A DNA stretch of 64,000 bases, taken from NCBI RefSeq assembly GCF_000738435.1, contig NZ_CP003984.1, positions 1,550,001 through 1,614,000 of the forward strand. Reading direction: 5' to 3'. Below are positions 36,292 through 46,706 of the stretch, in pieces. The notes beneath the pieces are model-generated. The model searched no databases. It was given only the letters and a program-made list of their open reading frames with translations, and was not told the DNA's origin. This DNA comes from Planktomarina temperata RCA23. Its GTDB lineage: Bacteria > Pseudomonadota > Alphaproteobacteria > Rhodobacterales > Rhodobacteraceae. How positions within the stretch are numbered: position 1 is the stretch's first letter; each line of letters opens with the position of its first letter. Made by a program: the position numbers and the translations under genes.

Positions 36292-36353
36292 CGAAAAGGG
36301 ATCATCGGGCGGTGTCGTCCCCCGGTTCGTAATCTCAGAGCGGCCTGGATGCG

Positions 36354-36719
36354 TTAGCCGTCTGAGTTTGCCTTGCGAATTTCATCCGCGGCATCTTGGT
36401 TGTAACTGACCTCATTTTCAGCCAGGAGCCCATCCAATTCCCCCGATAGGGTCATGTCCCGGACAATATCGCAGCCGCCGATGAATTCACCTTTCACATA
36501 GAGCTGCGGAATAGTGGGCCAATCGGAGTAGTCTTTGATTCCCTGGCGAATGGCATCATCGGCCAGAACATTCACGTCGTGATACTCCACACCCATATAG
36601 TTCAATATACCGGCGATTTGGCTTGAGAAGCCGCATTGCGGCATGGAGGCGGTGCCTTTCATGAACAGGACAACATCATTCGATGTCACTGTTTCGCGGA
36701 TTTTATCTTCAGCGCTCAT
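36354..36719 (-). CDS. grxD: Monothiol glutaredoxin (Grx4/GrxD, CGFS type)
   Basis: 121 aa from the ATG at 36719. The CGFS active site ([16 protein letters not shown]) and the glutathione-binding [20 protein letters not shown] are present. Such proteins carry a glutathione-coordinated [2Fe-2S] cluster and work with BolA in iron-sulfur delivery and iron sensing. The bolA gene is two genes upstream in the same operon, which fits. The longer open frame to 36812 overlaps the small membrane protein and is rejected. Confidence 0.95.
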   Translation of the reverse strand: MSAEDKIRETVTSNDVVLFMKGTASMPQCGFSSQIAGILNYMGVEYHDVNVLADDAIRQGIKDYSDWPTIPQLYVKGEFIGGCDIVRDMTLSGELDGLLAENEVSYNQDAADEIRKANSDG

Positions 36720-36969
36720 CTTTTGGCTTTCTGTCTTTGGGCACAAATTGCTGTGCGTATTTCTGTGGGTCCTTTGGAACCCGAAAACTGCCCGAATGTC
36801 CACCTCCGGCACCGCCGGAAAAATAGTCCGCTCGAACCTCGTGATCGCCCTGACCGGGCAAGGAGCCGCGGCCTTGGTCTTTTTCGTGCCGGATGACCCA
36901 AAGGGCCCGGAGAAACAATAAGATCAATATTGCAAGAGAAAAATATGCAATGAGACCCAAGTCAAACAT
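36709..36969 (-). CDS. Small membrane protein between bolA and grxD
   Basis: 86 aa. One N-terminal transmembrane helix ([20 protein letters not shown]) is followed by a charged, Gly-rich cytoplasmic tail ([20 protein letters not shown]). It starts one nt after the bolA stop and overlaps the start of grxD by 11 nt, so it is made together with both. I do not recognise a named domain. Its position suggests a membrane-associated accessory of the BolA-Grx pair. Confidence 0.82.
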   Translation of the reverse strand: MFDLGLIAYFSLAILILLFLRALWVIRHEKDQGRGSLPGQGDHEVRADYFSGGAGGGHSGSFRVPKDPQKYAQQFVPKDRKPKDER

Positions 36970-36970
36970 A

Positions 36971-37213
36971 TCAGCTCGGCGCCTTGGTGGTCAGCGCAAG
37001 CGCGTGCAGCTCCCCATGAGCTCCGTCCATTTTGCCTTTCAATGCGGCATAAACTGCGCGATGCTGTTGCACCCGGTTTTTGCCTGCAAAGCTGGCATCG
37101 GTCACCTCAGCGGCGTAATGATTGCCATCCCCAGCCAGATCCGTGATCGTGATCTGCGCCTCGGGAAAAGACTCCCGGATCAGAGCTTCAATATCTTGTG
37201 CGGCCATGGCCAT
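36971..37213 (-). CDS. bolA: BolA family protein
   Basis: 80 aa from the ATG at 37213 with GAGGAAAC upstream (a second ATG is two codons later). The BolA fold signature is IEALIRESFPEAQITITDL and KNRVQQHRAVYAALKGKM, with the invariant His in the second block; the C-terminal HALALTTKAP is typical. BolA proteins bind monothiol glutaredoxins through a bridging cluster. It follows purL by 53 nt on the same strand. Confidence 0.94.
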   Translation of the reverse strand: MAMAAQDIEALIRESFPEAQITITDLAGDGNHYAAEVTDASFAGKNRVQQHRAVYAALKGKMDGAHGELHALALTTKAPS

Positions 37214-37266
37214 TGGGCGTTTCCTCGCTTGGTATAACTCGAAGGTAGAGCCGAGCGCTGTTGTTT

Positions 37267-39426
37267 TCAAGTGACCGCATCGGCGAAACTGTTGCGGAAA
37301 ATACTACTAAGCTCGGACAGCTCGGCCTGTTGCGCGCCAAAGCTGACCTGCGTGCCGCCAAAGCGCCCGACACAGGTGGCCGGAACCCCGAGATTGCCGG
37401 CCGCAGCCAGAAGCGCTTCGGCTTGATCAAAGTTGCAGGCCACCAGATAGCGGGCTTGATCCTCACCGAACAGCTCTGCGGTGCCTTCTGTATCGAGGCT
37501 AACGCCGACATTTGCAGCTTCGGCCATTTCAAAAGCAGCCAAGGCCAATCCACCATCGGACAGATCGCTACAGGCCGTAATCCAGGCGCTATTGGTGCGG
37601 ATAAATTCTCCATGTTTCTTTTCAGCTTCAAGATCCACAGGCGGTGCATCGCCTTCCACGCGGTTAAAGACTTCCGCCAAGAGGGCAGATTGCCCAAGGT
37701 GCCCGTTGGTTTCGCCAATCAAAATCGCCATATGACCCTCGCGCGCCAACCCTGTGATGGCGTCATCCGCATCGGCAATGAGGCCGACAGCGCCAATGGT
37801 CGGTGTCGGCAGAATGCCCGAGCCGTCCGTCTCATTATAGAGCGACACATTGCCAGAGACGATCGGCATATCGAGGGCGGCCACAGCGGCACCGATGCCT
37901 TTGATAGCGCCCACAAATTGACCCATGATTGCTGGTTTTTCTGGATTTCCAAAGTTCAAATTATCGGTTGTGGCCAGGGGGAGGGCGCCCACCGCTGTGA
38001 GGTTGCGATAGGCCTCTGCCACCGCTTGCTTGCCTCCTTCAAACGGATTAGCCGCCACGTAGCGCGGCGTCACGTCAGAGGTAAAGGCCAGCGCCTTTTG
38101 CGTGCCATGCACCCGCACGATGCCCGAGCCCATGCTTGGCGTGCGCAGGCTATCGGCCATCACTTGGCTGTCATATTGTTCATATACCCATTGTTTGGCC
38201 GCGTAATTCGGGCTGGAGATTAGCATTTTTAGCCCGTCAATTGGATCGATATGCGGCACATCACCCAGCGGCTCCGCTGCCGGTGTCTCAACCCAAGGGC
38301 GGTCATATTCCGGCGCCGTACCCGAGAGCGCCTTGAGCGGCAGATCGGCTTTGACCTCGCCGTTCATCACGATCAAGAAGCGGTCTTCGGCAATCGTTTC
38401 GCCCACAATGGCGAAATCCAGATCCCATTTATCAAAGACAGCCTTCGCTTGCTCTTCCAGTTCGGGTTTTAGCACCATGAGCATGCGTTCTTGCGATTCC
38501 GACAGCATCATCTCATAGGCGGTCATATTCAGCTCGCGGGTTGGTACTTTTTCAAGATCCAAGCGCACACCTAAATTGCCCTTGTCTCCCATTTCGACCG
38601 CAGAGCAGGTCAGGCCCGCGGCGCCCATGTCTTGAATGGAAATCACAGCGCCTGTGGCCATAAGCTCTAATGTGGCTTCCATGAGGCGTTTTTCGGTGAA
38701 AGGGTCGCCAACCTGCACTGTTGGGCGCTTATCTTCGATGGTGTCGTCAAATTCAGCGCTGGCCATTGTCGCGCCGCCAACCCCATCGCGTCCAGTTTTG
38801 GCGCCCAAGTAAACCACCGGCATGCCGACGCCCGAAGCGGCGGAATAAAAGATCTTATCGGTATCTGCGAGACCGGCAGCAAAGGCGTTCACTAGGCAAT
38901 TGCCGTTATAGGCCGGATCAAAGCGCACTTCGCCGCCAATTGTGGGGACGCCAAAGCAATTTCCATAGCCCCCAACGCCCGCCACCACGCCGGAAACCAA
39001 TGACTTGGTTTTGGGATGATCGGGACTGCCAAAGGACAAAGAGTTCATCGCCGCAATAGGCCGCGCGCCCATCGTAAACACATCACGCAAAATGCCGCCA
39101 ACGCCCGTGGCCGCGCCCTGATAGGGTTCGATATAGCTGGGGTGATTGTGGCTTTCCATTTTGAAAATCACAGCCTGCCCGTCGCCAATATCAACAACAC
39201 CGGCATTCTCACCGGGGCCGCAAATCACCTGTGGCCCTTCGGTGGGCAGGGTGCGGAGCCATTTTTTCGAGGATTTATAGGAGCAATGCTCATTCCACAT
39301 GGCAGAGAAGATGCCCATTTCCGTAAAGCTAGGGTCCCGGCCTATGATTTCGAGAATGCGATCGTACTCGTCTGGGCTCAGCCCATGGGCGGCAATAAGG
39401 TCGGGCGTTATCACTGGATCTTGCAA
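37267..39426 (-). CDS. purL: Phosphoribosylformylglycinamidine synthase, subunit II
   Basis: 719 aa from a TTG at 39426, which has AAGGGATG seven nt upstream and gives the family N-terminus ([20 protein letters not shown]). No ATG lies between there and the conserved domain. Small PurL of the multi-subunit type, which needs PurS and PurQ. Conserved motifs are [58 protein letters not shown] and [17 protein letters not shown]. It heads the purL-bolA-small TM-grxD run. Confidence 0.94.
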   Translation of the reverse strand: MQDPVITPDLIAAHGLSPDEYDRILEIIGRDPSFTEMGIFSAMWNEHCSYKSSKKWLRTLPTEGPQVICGPGENAGVVDIGDGQAVIFKMESHNHPSYIEPYQGAATGVGGILRDVFTMGARPIAAMNSLSFGSPDHPKTKSLVSGVVAGVGGYGNCFGVPTIGGEVRFDPAYNGNCLVNAFAAGLADTDKIFYSAASGVGMPVVYLGAKTGRDGVGGATMASAEFDDTIEDKRPTVQVGDPFTEKRLMEATLELMATGAVISIQDMGAAGLTCSAVEMGDKGNLGVRLDLEKVPTRELNMTAYEMMLSESQERMLMVLKPELEEQAKAVFDKWDLDFAIVGETIAEDRFLIVMNGEVKADLPLKALSGTAPEYDRPWVETPAAEPLGDVPHIDPIDGLKMLISSPNYAAKQWVYEQYDSQVMADSLRTPSMGSGIVRVHGTQKALAFTSDVTPRYVAANPFEGGKQAVAEAYRNLTAVGALPLATTDNLNFGNPEKPAIMGQFVGAIKGIGAAVAALDMPIVSGNVSLYNETDGSGILPTPTIGAVGLIADADDAITGLAREGHMAILIGETNGHLGQSALLAEVFNRVEGDAPPVDLEAEKKHGEFIRTNSAWITACSDLSDGGLALAAFEMAEAANVGVSLDTEGTAELFGEDQARYLVACNFDQAEALLAAAGNLGVPATCVGRFGGTQVSFGAQQAELSELSSIFRNSFADAVT

Positions 39427-39441
39427 GTTGTCATCCCTTAC

Positions 39442-39457
39442 GGTGCAAATTTGCACC
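39442..39457. promoter_or_regulatory. 16-bp perfect palindrome in the purL leader
   Basis: GGTGCAAATTTGCACC ends 15 nt before the TTG start codon, just upstream of the SD. As DNA it looks like an operator; as RNA it would give a 5-bp stem with a six-nt loop. I do not recognise a regulator for it. Confidence 0.5.
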
Positions 39458-39572
39458 CTGATACGAAAGTTAACGGGCAGAGGGAAGGTTGGAATAGCTA
39501 TTAAATGCCACATTTGCCCGAAAGACTGGTGGAATTGGCAAATATCAAGCTCAACCGCATGGGCGCGCGGGC

Positions 39573-39600
39573 AAAAAAAATGCCGGGCACAGGGCCCGGC
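39573..39600 (-). terminator. Strong Rho-independent terminator between LysR and purL
   Basis: On the minus strand GCCGGGC (39600-39594), a five-nt loop, GCCCGGC (39588-39582), then A followed by eight U residues. It ends the transcript coming from the LysR gene, or a separate short RNA, before purL. Confidence 0.88.
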
Positions 39601-39726
39601 GTAAGTCCAACAGGGAGGTTATGAGGGGCTACCACTGGCTGTCGTCCTCATGAGGCGTATTTAGGAGCGCCAATGCATCCCTGCAAGCCCTCTGGGCGCA
39701 AAGCCGCTATGCGCTCAGAGCATAGC
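39573..39726 (-). ncRNA. Candidate structured sRNA or long 3' UTR of the LysR gene
   Basis: This stretch between the LysR stop and the terminator has no gene of normal size but several stems: GCTATGC/GCATAGC at 39706-39726, ATGAGG/CCTCAT at 39621-39651, and the terminator stem at 39582-39600. It also holds tiny minus-strand ORFs, one of ten codons (MRTTASGSPS). No RNA family recognised. Together with the palindrome at 39442 it accounts for most of the 300-nt gap between purL and LysR. Confidence 0.4.
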
Positions 39727-40634
39727 TACTTTTGGACCTCAAGGCTTCGCTCTGCGCGACGGCGGGCGATAATTTCATCTTGCACAAAATCGCGAAAGGC
39801 CGCGATACGGCGCGAGTGGCGCAGCTCTTCTGGATAGGCAAGAAACACCGGGACTTCCGTGTTCTCAAGCTCGGGCAGGACACGCACGAGATCAGGAAAA
39901 TCATGGGTGACGTAATCGGGTAAAATTCCGATCCCAAGGTTGTTGATGACGCCTTGCAACACGCCGAAATAGTTGTTGACGGTTAAAGTGGATTTTGGAC
40001 TATATCCCATCAGATTTTGCACCAAGGCTGCACTGACGGCCACTTGAGGTGCGTTGGGATTTTGGCAAATCAAACGATGATTTGCGATATCTTCTAAAGT
40101 TTGCGGCGTGCCGCGGGATTTCAGATAGTCTGCGCTGGCATAGAGGCGCATTTCGACGCTCATAAGGCGCTTTCGAATCAAATCTGCTTGGCTCGGCTCT
40201 TTCATGCGGATGGCAACATCGGCCTCACGCATCGGCAGATCCAAGACCCGCTCCTCAAGCATCAGCTCTACATTCAAGTCGGGGTATTTTTCATAAAGCT
40301 GTGGCAAGCGGGGCGCCAGCCAGAGCGTGCCAAAACCGGTGGTTGTGGTAACGCGCAGCTCACCGAAGACTTCATCTTCACTGTCTCGAATGCGTGCTGA
40401 CGCGGCATCAAGGCGTTTGGTCATTGCGCGGGTGGCTTCAAATAACAGCTCGCCTTGCTCCGTGAGTATCAACCCACGCGCGTGTCTATGAAACAATGTC
40501 GCATCGAGGGAGTCCTCCAATGCGCGGACCTGCCGCGATACGGCCGATTGCGACAGATGCAGTGTCTCCCCCGCATGGGTCAGTGATCCGGCATCGGCAA
40601 CCGCATGGAAGATTCGTAATTTATCCCAGTCCAC
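39726..40634 (-). CDS. LysR family transcriptional regulator
   Basis: 302 aa. The helix-turn-helix reads MDWDKLRIFHAVADAGSLTH and LHLSQSAVSRQVRALEDSL; the effector domain includes GELRVTTTTGFGTLWLAPRL. It is divergent from the ferredoxin oxidoreductase gene with a 128-nt region containing direct and inverted repeats, so it may control that gene as well as itself. This is positional inference. Confidence 0.9.
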   Translation of the reverse strand: MDWDKLRIFHAVADAGSLTHAGETLHLSQSAVSRQVRALEDSLDATLFHRHARGLILTEQGELLFEATRAMTKRLDAASARIRDSEDEVFGELRVTTTTGFGTLWLAPRLPQLYEKYPDLNVELMLEERVLDLPMREADVAIRMKEPSQADLIRKRLMSVEMRLYASADYLKSRGTPQTLEDIANHRLICQNPNAPQVAVSAALVQNLMGYSPKSTLTVNNYFGVLQGVINNLGIGILPDYVTHDFPDLVRVLPELENTEVPVFLAYPEELRHSRRIAAFRDFVQDEIIARRRAERSLEVQK

Positions 40635-40657
40635 CGGCTTACCTCATTGTCCGTTCC

Positions 40658-40685
40658 TGAGACTCATAACACGCAACTTGAGACT
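40658..40685. promoter_or_regulatory. Direct repeat TGAGACT, 21 bp apart
   Basis: TGAGACT occurs at 40658-40664 and 40679-40685, two helical turns apart, in the LysR/oxidoreductase intergenic region near the LysR start. Tandem sites on one DNA face are typical of multimeric regulators. Could be chance. Confidence 0.3.
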
Positions 40686-40702
40686 GGGTCACGGAGTTTT
40701 TC

Positions 40703-40733
40703 ATTGTTAGGTCATAGTTTTTGACCTAACAAT
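40703..40733. promoter_or_regulatory. Perfect inverted repeat (12-bp arms, 7-bp spacer) before the ferredoxin oxidoreductase gene
   Basis: ATTGTTAGGTCA (40703-40714) and TGACCTAACAAT (40722-40733) are exact reverse complements, and end 29 nt before the ATG. No U-tract follows, so an operator is more likely than a terminator. Regulator unknown; the neighbouring LysR protein is one candidate. Confidence 0.6.
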
Positions 40734-40762
40734 TATTCGTGCATACCGGGAGGCCGCAGACC

Positions 40763-43700
40763 ATGCAGCAAGATGTTTCACTCGCTGATAGATATGATTT
40801 GTCGAAAAAACAGGTTTTGTTAAACGGCACGCAGGCCTTAGTGCGGATGATGTTGATGCAATCGGCGCGCGACCGAGCGGCGGGCCATAGGACAGCTGGC
40901 TATGTCACGGGCTATCGCGGATCTCCACTGGGCGCGGTGGATTTTCAGATGACCCGCGCGGCGGCAGAGCTTGAAAATGCGCAGGTGCGGTTTCAAGAAG
41001 GGCTGAATGAGGATTTGGCCGCAACGGCGCTTTGGGGCAGCCAGCAGGCCGAGCTGCGCGGTGAGGGAAAATTTGAGGGCGTGTTTGGGCTTTGGTATGG
41101 CAAAGGGCCGGGCGTGGATCGCTCCGGCGATGTCTTTCGTCATGCGAATATGGCTGGCACCTCGCCCCTGGGCGGTGTTGTGGCGGCGCTTGGGGATGAT
41201 CACACCGGCGAGAGCTCGACCACATTGCATCAATCGGAATGGACGATGATCGACAGCTTCATGCCGGTGCTGTCTCCTGCCGGCGTCCAAGAGGTTATGG
41301 ATTACGGGCTCTTCGGCTTTGCCCTGTCGCGCTTTGCTGGGGTTTGGGCCGGGCTGAAATGCATCAAAGACACGATAGAAGTGACCTCTGTGGTGAACGG
41401 CGATCCTCTGCGGTTGGACTTTGTCACCCCAGAGTTCGACATGCCCGAAGGGGGCTTGAATATCCGCCTCATCGACACGCCGCAGGCCCAAGAGGCGCGG
41501 GTCATTGATCACAAGCGCAGAGCCGTGCAGGCCTTTGCACGCGCCAATCGGATGGATAAGCGCGTTTTGGGACAGGCTGGCGCAAAAATTGGCTTTGTCG
41601 CGGCGGGCAAAAATTGGCTGGATTTGGCCCATGCCATGCAGGTGCTCGGCATGGATCAGGGGGCGGCGGTGCGCCATGGGGTGACAACCTACAAAGTCGC
41701 CATGACGTGGCCACTTGATATGCAGTCTTTTGCCGAATGGGCCGAAGGTTTGGACTGCATCGTTGTTGTCGAAGAGAAACGCAAACTGATTGAGGGACAA
41801 ATCAAAGAAGCTCTTTTCAATCAAAAAGGCAGCTGGCGGGTTTTTGGGTCCAAAGATGCCCAAGGCGCATTGCTCTTTGCCGATAGCTATGCGCTCGATC
41901 CAATGGTGATTGCGCAAAAACTCGGTCAAATTTTGATGGCTGAGGGCTGCGGATCGGCACGGCTTACAGGCGCGTTGGAGAGAATTGATGCGGCGCAAAC
42001 CGCAAACAATGCGCCCACATTGGCCAGCCGCGTGCCGTATTTCTGCTCTGGCTGCCCCCACAGCAGCTCCACGAAAATTCCCGAGGGCAGCCGCGCCTAT
42101 TCTGGCATTGGCTGTCATTACATGGTGCAATGGATGGATCGGGAGACCTTGGGGTTCACGCAAATGGGCGGTGAGGGGGCCAATTGGATTGGCGAGTCGT
42201 TGTTCTCCACCCGCGCGCATGTGTTCCAAAACATAGGCGATGGCACCTATAATCACTCTGGCATCCAAGCCATTCGCGCGGCGCTCGCCGCTGGCACGAC
42301 CATGACCTATAAAATTCTGTTTAATGATGCCGTGGCGATGACAGGCGGGCAAAACAATGATGGGGGGCTGGATGCTGCGCGGATCGTGCAAGAGATGCGC
42401 GGGATCGGGGTGAAACATCTTGCCGTGGTTTATGATGAAAAGGAAGACATCTCTGCGGCTGATTTTCCGGCTGGCACTCCGATGCACCCGCGCGCCCAGC
42501 TCAATACGGTGCAAGAGGCATTTCGGCAATTGCCGGGCGTCTCTGTCATTGTCTATGTGCAGACCTGCGCGGCGGAAAAACGCCGCCGCCGTAAAAGAGG
42601 GGCCTTCCCCGATCCAGATCAGCGCCTATTTATCAATCCAGATGTCTGCGAAGGCTGCGGCGATTGCGGGGTGCAATCCAACTGCGTCTCTTTGCTGCCG
42701 CTCGAGACGCCTTTGGGGCGCAAAAGGCAAATTGATCAGTCCAGCTGCAATAAAGATTTCAGCTGTGTAAACGGGTTTTGCCCCTCTTTTGCCACTGTGC
42801 GCGGCGGGCAGCTGCGGCGTCCGGCAGCGCAGCAGCTGTCCATTCCGGAGTTGCCCGCCCCGCCGCCCTGCACGCTGCAAGGAACACATAACGTTGTGGT
42901 CACGGGCGTGGGGGGAACCGGGGTGGTGACCATTGGGGCGCTTCTGGCCATGGCGGCGCATTTAGATGGTAAGGCTGCAGGGGTCATGGAAATGGCCGGT
43001 CTGGCCCAAAAGGGCGGCGCGGTGCATATTCATTGCCGCATCGGTGAGACGCCAGAAGATATTTCCGCCATTCGTGTGGCTTTGGGCGAATGCGATGCGC
43101 TGATTGGCGGTGACCTTGTGGTCTCGGCCCAGGGCAGCACTTTGGGTCTCATGGCGCCCACAGGCGGCGCTGTGGTCAATCGTCACGAAATCATAACTGG
43201 GGAATTCACCCGCGACACCGCTTTCGCAATCCCGGGCGCTGATTTGCACCTGGCACTTACCGCAAAGTTGCAGGAGCGCGCGCGGCTGCTCAATGCAACC
43301 CGCTTGGCCGAAACGGCTTTGGGAGACACGGTCTATGCCAATATGATCTTGCTTGGCGCCGCCTATCAGCAAGGATTGCTGCCACTCACCCAAGAGGCCT
43401 TGCTTGAGGCCATTGCGTTGAATGGGGCGAAAGTGACGCAGAATCAGCAGGCCTTTGCTCTGGGACGTTGGGCCATGGTCGATGCGGATTTGGACAGCAA
43501 ATTTGAGCGCATAGAAGCCCCGGTTCAGGATCCCGAAGCGGCCCGTGTCGCGGGATTGCGCGCTTATGGTTCAGGTCGCTTGGCGCGCTATGAGGCCATG
43601 CGAAGCACACTACAGGGGATGGAGCCAGACTTGCGCGAGACAGCCCTGCAGTCCTATCACAAGCTTCTGTGCTACAAGGATGAATATGAAGTTGCGCGCC

Positions 43701-44146
43701 TGCTTCAGGCGACCAAGACACAGGTTGCAGAGCGGTTTGAGGGCGATTATGAAATTTCATATCACCTCGCGCCACCGCTTTTGGCAAAAAAAGGCCCGGA
43801 TGGTCGGCCGCAAAAGCGCAGCTTTGGGGCTTGGTTTGACTTTGTAAGTCAAGGGTTGGCGCGTCTGAGATTTTTGCGCGAAACCCCATTAGATCCTTTC
43901 GGATATAGCGCAGAGCGACGCATGGAGCGGCAATTGATTAAGGATTTCGAGAGCTTGGTGGCGCGGATGCTGCACGCGTATGAACCGGCGCAGCTCGGAC
44001 TGTGGCGCGAGCTTTTGAGTTTGCCGCTCAATATCCGCGGCTTTGGTCCGGTCAAACTGGCCAATGCGCAGGCCATGCAGAAGCGCCGGGCGGAGTTGCT
44101 GGCTCAGCTGACATCGCGCCCGGACACTGAGCGCTCCGCCGCCTAA
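40763..44146 (+). CDS. Fused indolepyruvate (2-oxoacid):ferredoxin oxidoreductase
   Basis: 1127 aa from the ATG at 40763, behind GGGAGG. One chain carries what are two subunits in archaea: an N-terminal pyrimidine-binding part ([17 protein letters not shown]), a thiamine-diphosphate domain near 425-500 ([15 protein letters not shown]), a ferredoxin-like cysteine cluster near 628 ([13 protein letters not shown]) and a C-terminal gamma-type domain near 710 ([15 protein letters not shown]). It would oxidatively decarboxylate aryl or branched 2-oxoacids, passing electrons to ferredoxin. The exact substrate is not readable from sequence. Confidence 0.92.
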   Translation: MQQDVSLADRYDLSKKQVLLNGTQALVRMMLMQSARDRAAGHRTAGYVTGYRGSPLGAVDFQMTRAAAELENAQVRFQEGLNEDLAATALWGSQQAELRGEGKFEGVFGLWYGKGPGVDRSGDVFRHANMAGTSPLGGVVAALGDDHTGESSTTLHQSEWTMIDSFMPVLSPAGVQEVMDYGLFGFALSRFAGVWAGLKCIKDTIEVTSVVNGDPLRLDFVTPEFDMPEGGLNIRLIDTPQAQEARVIDHKRRAVQAFARANRMDKRVLGQAGAKIGFVAAGKNWLDLAHAMQVLGMDQGAAVRHGVTTYKVAMTWPLDMQSFAEWAEGLDCIVVVEEKRKLIEGQIKEALFNQKGSWRVFGSKDAQGALLFADSYALDPMVIAQKLGQILMAEGCGSARLTGALERIDAAQTANNAPTLASRVPYFCSGCPHSSSTKIPEGSRAYSGIGCHYMVQWMDRETLGFTQMGGEGANWIGESLFSTRAHVFQNIGDGTYNHSGIQAIRAALAAGTTMTYKILFNDAVAMTGGQNNDGGLDAARIVQEMRGIGVKHLAVVYDEKEDISAADFPAGTPMHPRAQLNTVQEAFRQLPGVSVIVYVQTCAAEKRRRRKRGAFPDPDQRLFINPDVCEGCGDCGVQSNCVSLLPLETPLGRKRQIDQSSCNKDFSCVNGFCPSFATVRGGQLRRPAAQQLSIPELPAPPPCTLQGTHNVVVTGVGGTGVVTIGALLAMAAHLDGKAAGVMEMAGLAQKGGAVHIHCRIGETPEDISAIRVALGECDALIGGDLVVSAQGSTLGLMAPTGGAVVNRHEIITGEFTRDTAFAIPGADLHLALTAKLQERARLLNATRLAETALGDTVYANMILLGAAYQQGLLPLTQEALLEAIALNGAKVTQNQQAFALGRWAMVDADLDSKFERIEAPVQDPEAARVAGLRAYGSGRLARYEAMRSTLQGMEPDLRETALQSYHKLLCYKDEYEVARLLQATKTQVAERFEGDYEISYHLAPPLLAKKGPDGRPQKRSFGAWFDFVSQGLARLRFLRETPLDPFGYSAERRMERQLIKDFESLVARMLHAYEPAQLGLWRELLSLPLNIRGFGPVKLANAQAMQKRRAELLAQLTSRPDTERSAA

Positions 44147-44235
44147 GCTTGCGTTTTTCGGCACAGGAATGGTCAAGGCAGATGCCCTCAGCTATGATCG
44201 GGGCAGGGCAGTGTGTGAGACACGGGAATTTAAGC

Positions 44236-45048
44236 ATGGCAATCGGAATTTTTGACAGCGGTCTGGGTGGGTTGACGGTTTATGACGCGATCCGCAAACA
44301 GATGCCTGATTTGGATACAGTCTATCTTGGCGATCATAAGCACGCGCCCTATGGGGTGCGCGACGTGGATGATATTTACCGCTGCACCACCCAATCGGTG
44401 CAAATTCTCTTTGATCAGGGATGTGACTTGGTGATTTTGGCGTGCAACACGGCCTCGGCCGCTGCATTGCGCCGGATTCAGGAGCATTGGTTGACGGAGG
44501 ACAAACGGGTTCTGGGTGTCTTCGTGCCGATGATTGAAGCACTGACCGAGCGGCAATGGGGTGACAATTCTCCGCCCCGCCAGGTGGCCGTGGAGCATGT
44601 GGCGCTTTTTGCCACGCCGGCCACTGTGTCGAGCCGCGCCTTTCAGCGCGAACTGGCCTTTCGCGCCATAGGTGTTGATGTGGAAGCACAGGCCTGTGGC
44701 GGTGTGGTGGATGCAATTGAAGATGGGGATTTCATTCTGGCAGAGGCTTTGGTGCAAAGCCATGTGGACGCGCTGCACCGGAAGATGCCGCACCCGCAGG
44801 CGGCTATTTTAGGATGCACCCATTACCCATTGATGCATGATGCGTTTCAAAAAGCGCTTGGGCCTGAGGTTAAGATTTTCTCACAGGCGGATTTGGTGGC
44901 GCAAAGCCTAGAAGATTATTTGCAGCGCCATCCAGATAAATTGGGCGCCGCAACCGACCGCAAATTTTTGACAACTGGGGACCCGGTTAAAGTGTCCCAA
45001 CGCGCCACACAGTTTCTCAAACGCCCGATGCAGTTTGAAGCGGCCTAG
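44236..45048 (+). CDS. murI: Glutamate racemase
   Basis: 270 aa from the ATG at 44236. Supplies D-glutamate for peptidoglycan. The two catalytic cysteines lie in [16 protein letters not shown] and [16 protein letters not shown], and the N-terminal [14 protein letters not shown] is typical. Longer in-frame openings upstream lack a ribosome-binding site. It is 89 nt after the oxidoreductase and 71 nt before argC, all on the plus strand. Confidence 0.94.
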   Translation: MAIGIFDSGLGGLTVYDAIRKQMPDLDTVYLGDHKHAPYGVRDVDDIYRCTTQSVQILFDQGCDLVILACNTASAAALRRIQEHWLTEDKRVLGVFVPMIEALTERQWGDNSPPRQVAVEHVALFATPATVSSRAFQRELAFRAIGVDVEAQACGGVVDAIEDGDFILAEALVQSHVDALHRKMPHPQAAILGCTHYPLMHDAFQKALGPEVKIFSQADLVAQSLEDYLQRHPDKLGAATDRKFLTTGDPVKVSQRATQFLKRPMQFEAA

Positions 45049-45119
45049 GTGCGGCGCAAAGGTGGGTTGAAAAACGCCCGTATTCGTTCCATATCCGATG
45101 GGGAACGGAGGATTTTGCA

Positions 45120-46148
45120 ATGGCACATCGGATTATTATTCTTGGCGCGAGCGGTTATACCGGTGCGGAGCTTGTTCGATTGATTGCATTGCATCCTCAG
45201 ATGGAGATTGTGGCGCTCTCGGCGGACCGGAAGGCCGGGCTTGAGATGCGCGACGTCTTTCCACATTTGTCGCATTTGTCTTTGCCGGTCCTGAAAAAAA
45301 TCGATGATATTGACTTGGCAGATGCGGATTTGGTGTTTTGTGCTCTTCCACATGCCACGTCACAGGCTGTGATCCATAAATTGCCTGATCATGTAAAAGT
45401 CGTGGATCTTTCGGCTGATTTTCGCATCAATGACCCTGAAGTTTACAGCAAATGGTATGGCAAGCCCCATGATGCGCCTGATTTGCAAAAGATCGCGGTT
45501 TACGGGCTCACAGAATTTTATCGCGCCGAAATTTCTAAAGCGCGCTTGGTGGCGGGTACGGGATGTAATGCCGCAACGGGGCAGTTTGCATTGCGCCCAT
45601 TGATCTCTGCCGGTGTGATTGATCTCGATCAGATTATTATCGACTTGAAAACGGGGGTGTCGGGCGCCGGGCGCTCGGCCAAGGAAAATCTGCTGCATGC
45701 GGAGCTTTCCGAAGGGTTTCATGCCTATGCGGTCGGGGGGCAGCATCGGCATCTGGCAGAGTTTGATCAGGAATTTTCCGCATTGGCCGGCCGGCCGGTG
45801 ACGGTCCAATTCACTCCGCATTTGATGCCAGCCAACCGGGGTATTTTGGCGACAGTCTATGTCCAAGGCGCAGCGGATGCGATCTATAACGCCTTGGAGG
45901 CGGCCTATGCAGGCGAGCCTTTTGTGCAGCTACTGCCGATGGGCACCCATCCCAGCACGCGCCATATCCGGGGATCTAACTTTTGCCATATTGGCGTCGT
46001 TGAGGATCGGATCCCTGGCCGGGTGATCGTCTTGGCAGCCTTGGACAATTTAACAAAAGGCTCCTCTGGGCAAGCGGTGCAAAATGCCAATCTCATGCTC
46101 GGCTGTGACGAGACAACCGCCCTGATGATGCCACCGGTGTTTCCATAA
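45120..46148 (+). CDS. argC: N-acetyl-gamma-glutamyl-phosphate reductase
   Basis: 342 aa with a strong SD (GGAGG). NADPH-dependent third step of arginine synthesis. N-terminal dinucleotide motif [20 protein letters not shown]; catalytic Cys in [18 protein letters not shown] (the usual motif is NPGCYPT, so the flanks vary); [12 protein letters not shown] and [19 protein letters not shown] at the C-terminus. The last base of its stop is the first base of the ccmE ATG (TAATG). Confidence 0.95.
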   Translation: MAHRIIILGASGYTGAELVRLIALHPQMEIVALSADRKAGLEMRDVFPHLSHLSLPVLKKIDDIDLADADLVFCALPHATSQAVIHKLPDHVKVVDLSADFRINDPEVYSKWYGKPHDAPDLQKIAVYGLTEFYRAEISKARLVAGTGCNAATGQFALRPLISAGVIDLDQIIIDLKTGVSGAGRSAKENLLHAELSEGFHAYAVGGQHRHLAEFDQEFSALAGRPVTVQFTPHLMPANRGILATVYVQGAADAIYNALEAAYAGEPFVQLLPMGTHPSTRHIRGSNFCHIGVVEDRIPGRVIVLAALDNLTKGSSGQAVQNANLMLGCDETTALMMPPVFP

Positions 46149-46600
46149 TGCGCGGGCTCAAAAAACAACGCCGCATTCAGGTGATTGCATTGGCGCTGGT
46201 CTGTTTGATTGGCGCGACAGGTTTGATCGGATTTGCCCTGCGTGATGGGATCAACCTTTTTCGCTCTCCGACACAGGTGGTCGAGACCGCCCCAGCGCCT
46301 GGGGAAGTGTTCCGTCTGGGCGGTTTGGTCGCGCAAGGCAGCATTCGCCAAGGTGAGGGCGTGCATTTTTATTTCGACATCACTGATGGCGCCAATACTG
46401 TGGCGGTGAAATATGTCGGCACCGACCTGCCGCCTGATCTCTTTGAGGAGGGGCAGGGCACCATCGCGACGGGGCGTTTTTCAGATGGGCTATTTGAAGC
46501 CACTGAAATTTTGGCCAAACACGATGAAACCTATATGCCCAAAGAAGTGATCGACGCGCTCAAAGAGCAGGGCGTCTATCAAGGCGCGGAAGGCTCCTGA
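46148..46600 (+). CDS. ccmE: Cytochrome c maturation heme chaperone CcmE
   Basis: 150 aa. Membrane-anchored periplasmic protein that holds heme covalently and passes it to the CcmF/CcmH ligase. The N-terminal helix (QVIALALVCLIGATGLIGFAL) is a signal anchor; the OB-fold domain contains GSIRQGEGVHFYFDITDG and the heme-binding HxxxY (KHDETYMP, about 126-133). It overlaps argC by one nt and precedes ccmF. Confidence 0.95.
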   Translation: MRGLKKQRRIQVIALALVCLIGATGLIGFALRDGINLFRSPTQVVETAPAPGEVFRLGGLVAQGSIRQGEGVHFYFDITDGANTVAVKYVGTDLPPDLFEEGQGTIATGRFSDGLFEATEILAKHDETYMPKEVIDALKEQGVYQGAEGS

Positions 46601-46706
46601 CCCAAAGCCGGCTGCGGGCGCTTGGCGCCTGGGGTTGTGACCATTTGCACCGGCAAATCGGAGCGGAGTTTCTTGCCAAGCGCGTTTGAGCCATTATACC
46701 AAACCT

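Noticed and set aside
36292-36353. 6S RNA (ssrS) downstream of zapA
   Set aside because: zapA is a common neighbour of 6S RNA, and a CGGG...CCCG stem is present here, but only 62 nt separate zapA from grxD, too short for the 150-180 nt RNA. A covariance search (Infernal, Rfam 6S) would settle it.
40838-42529. 563-codon open frame on the minus strand
   Set aside because: Antisense to the ferredoxin oxidoreductase gene; His/Arg/Gln-rich translation with no domain and no ribosome-binding site. A codon-bias shadow.
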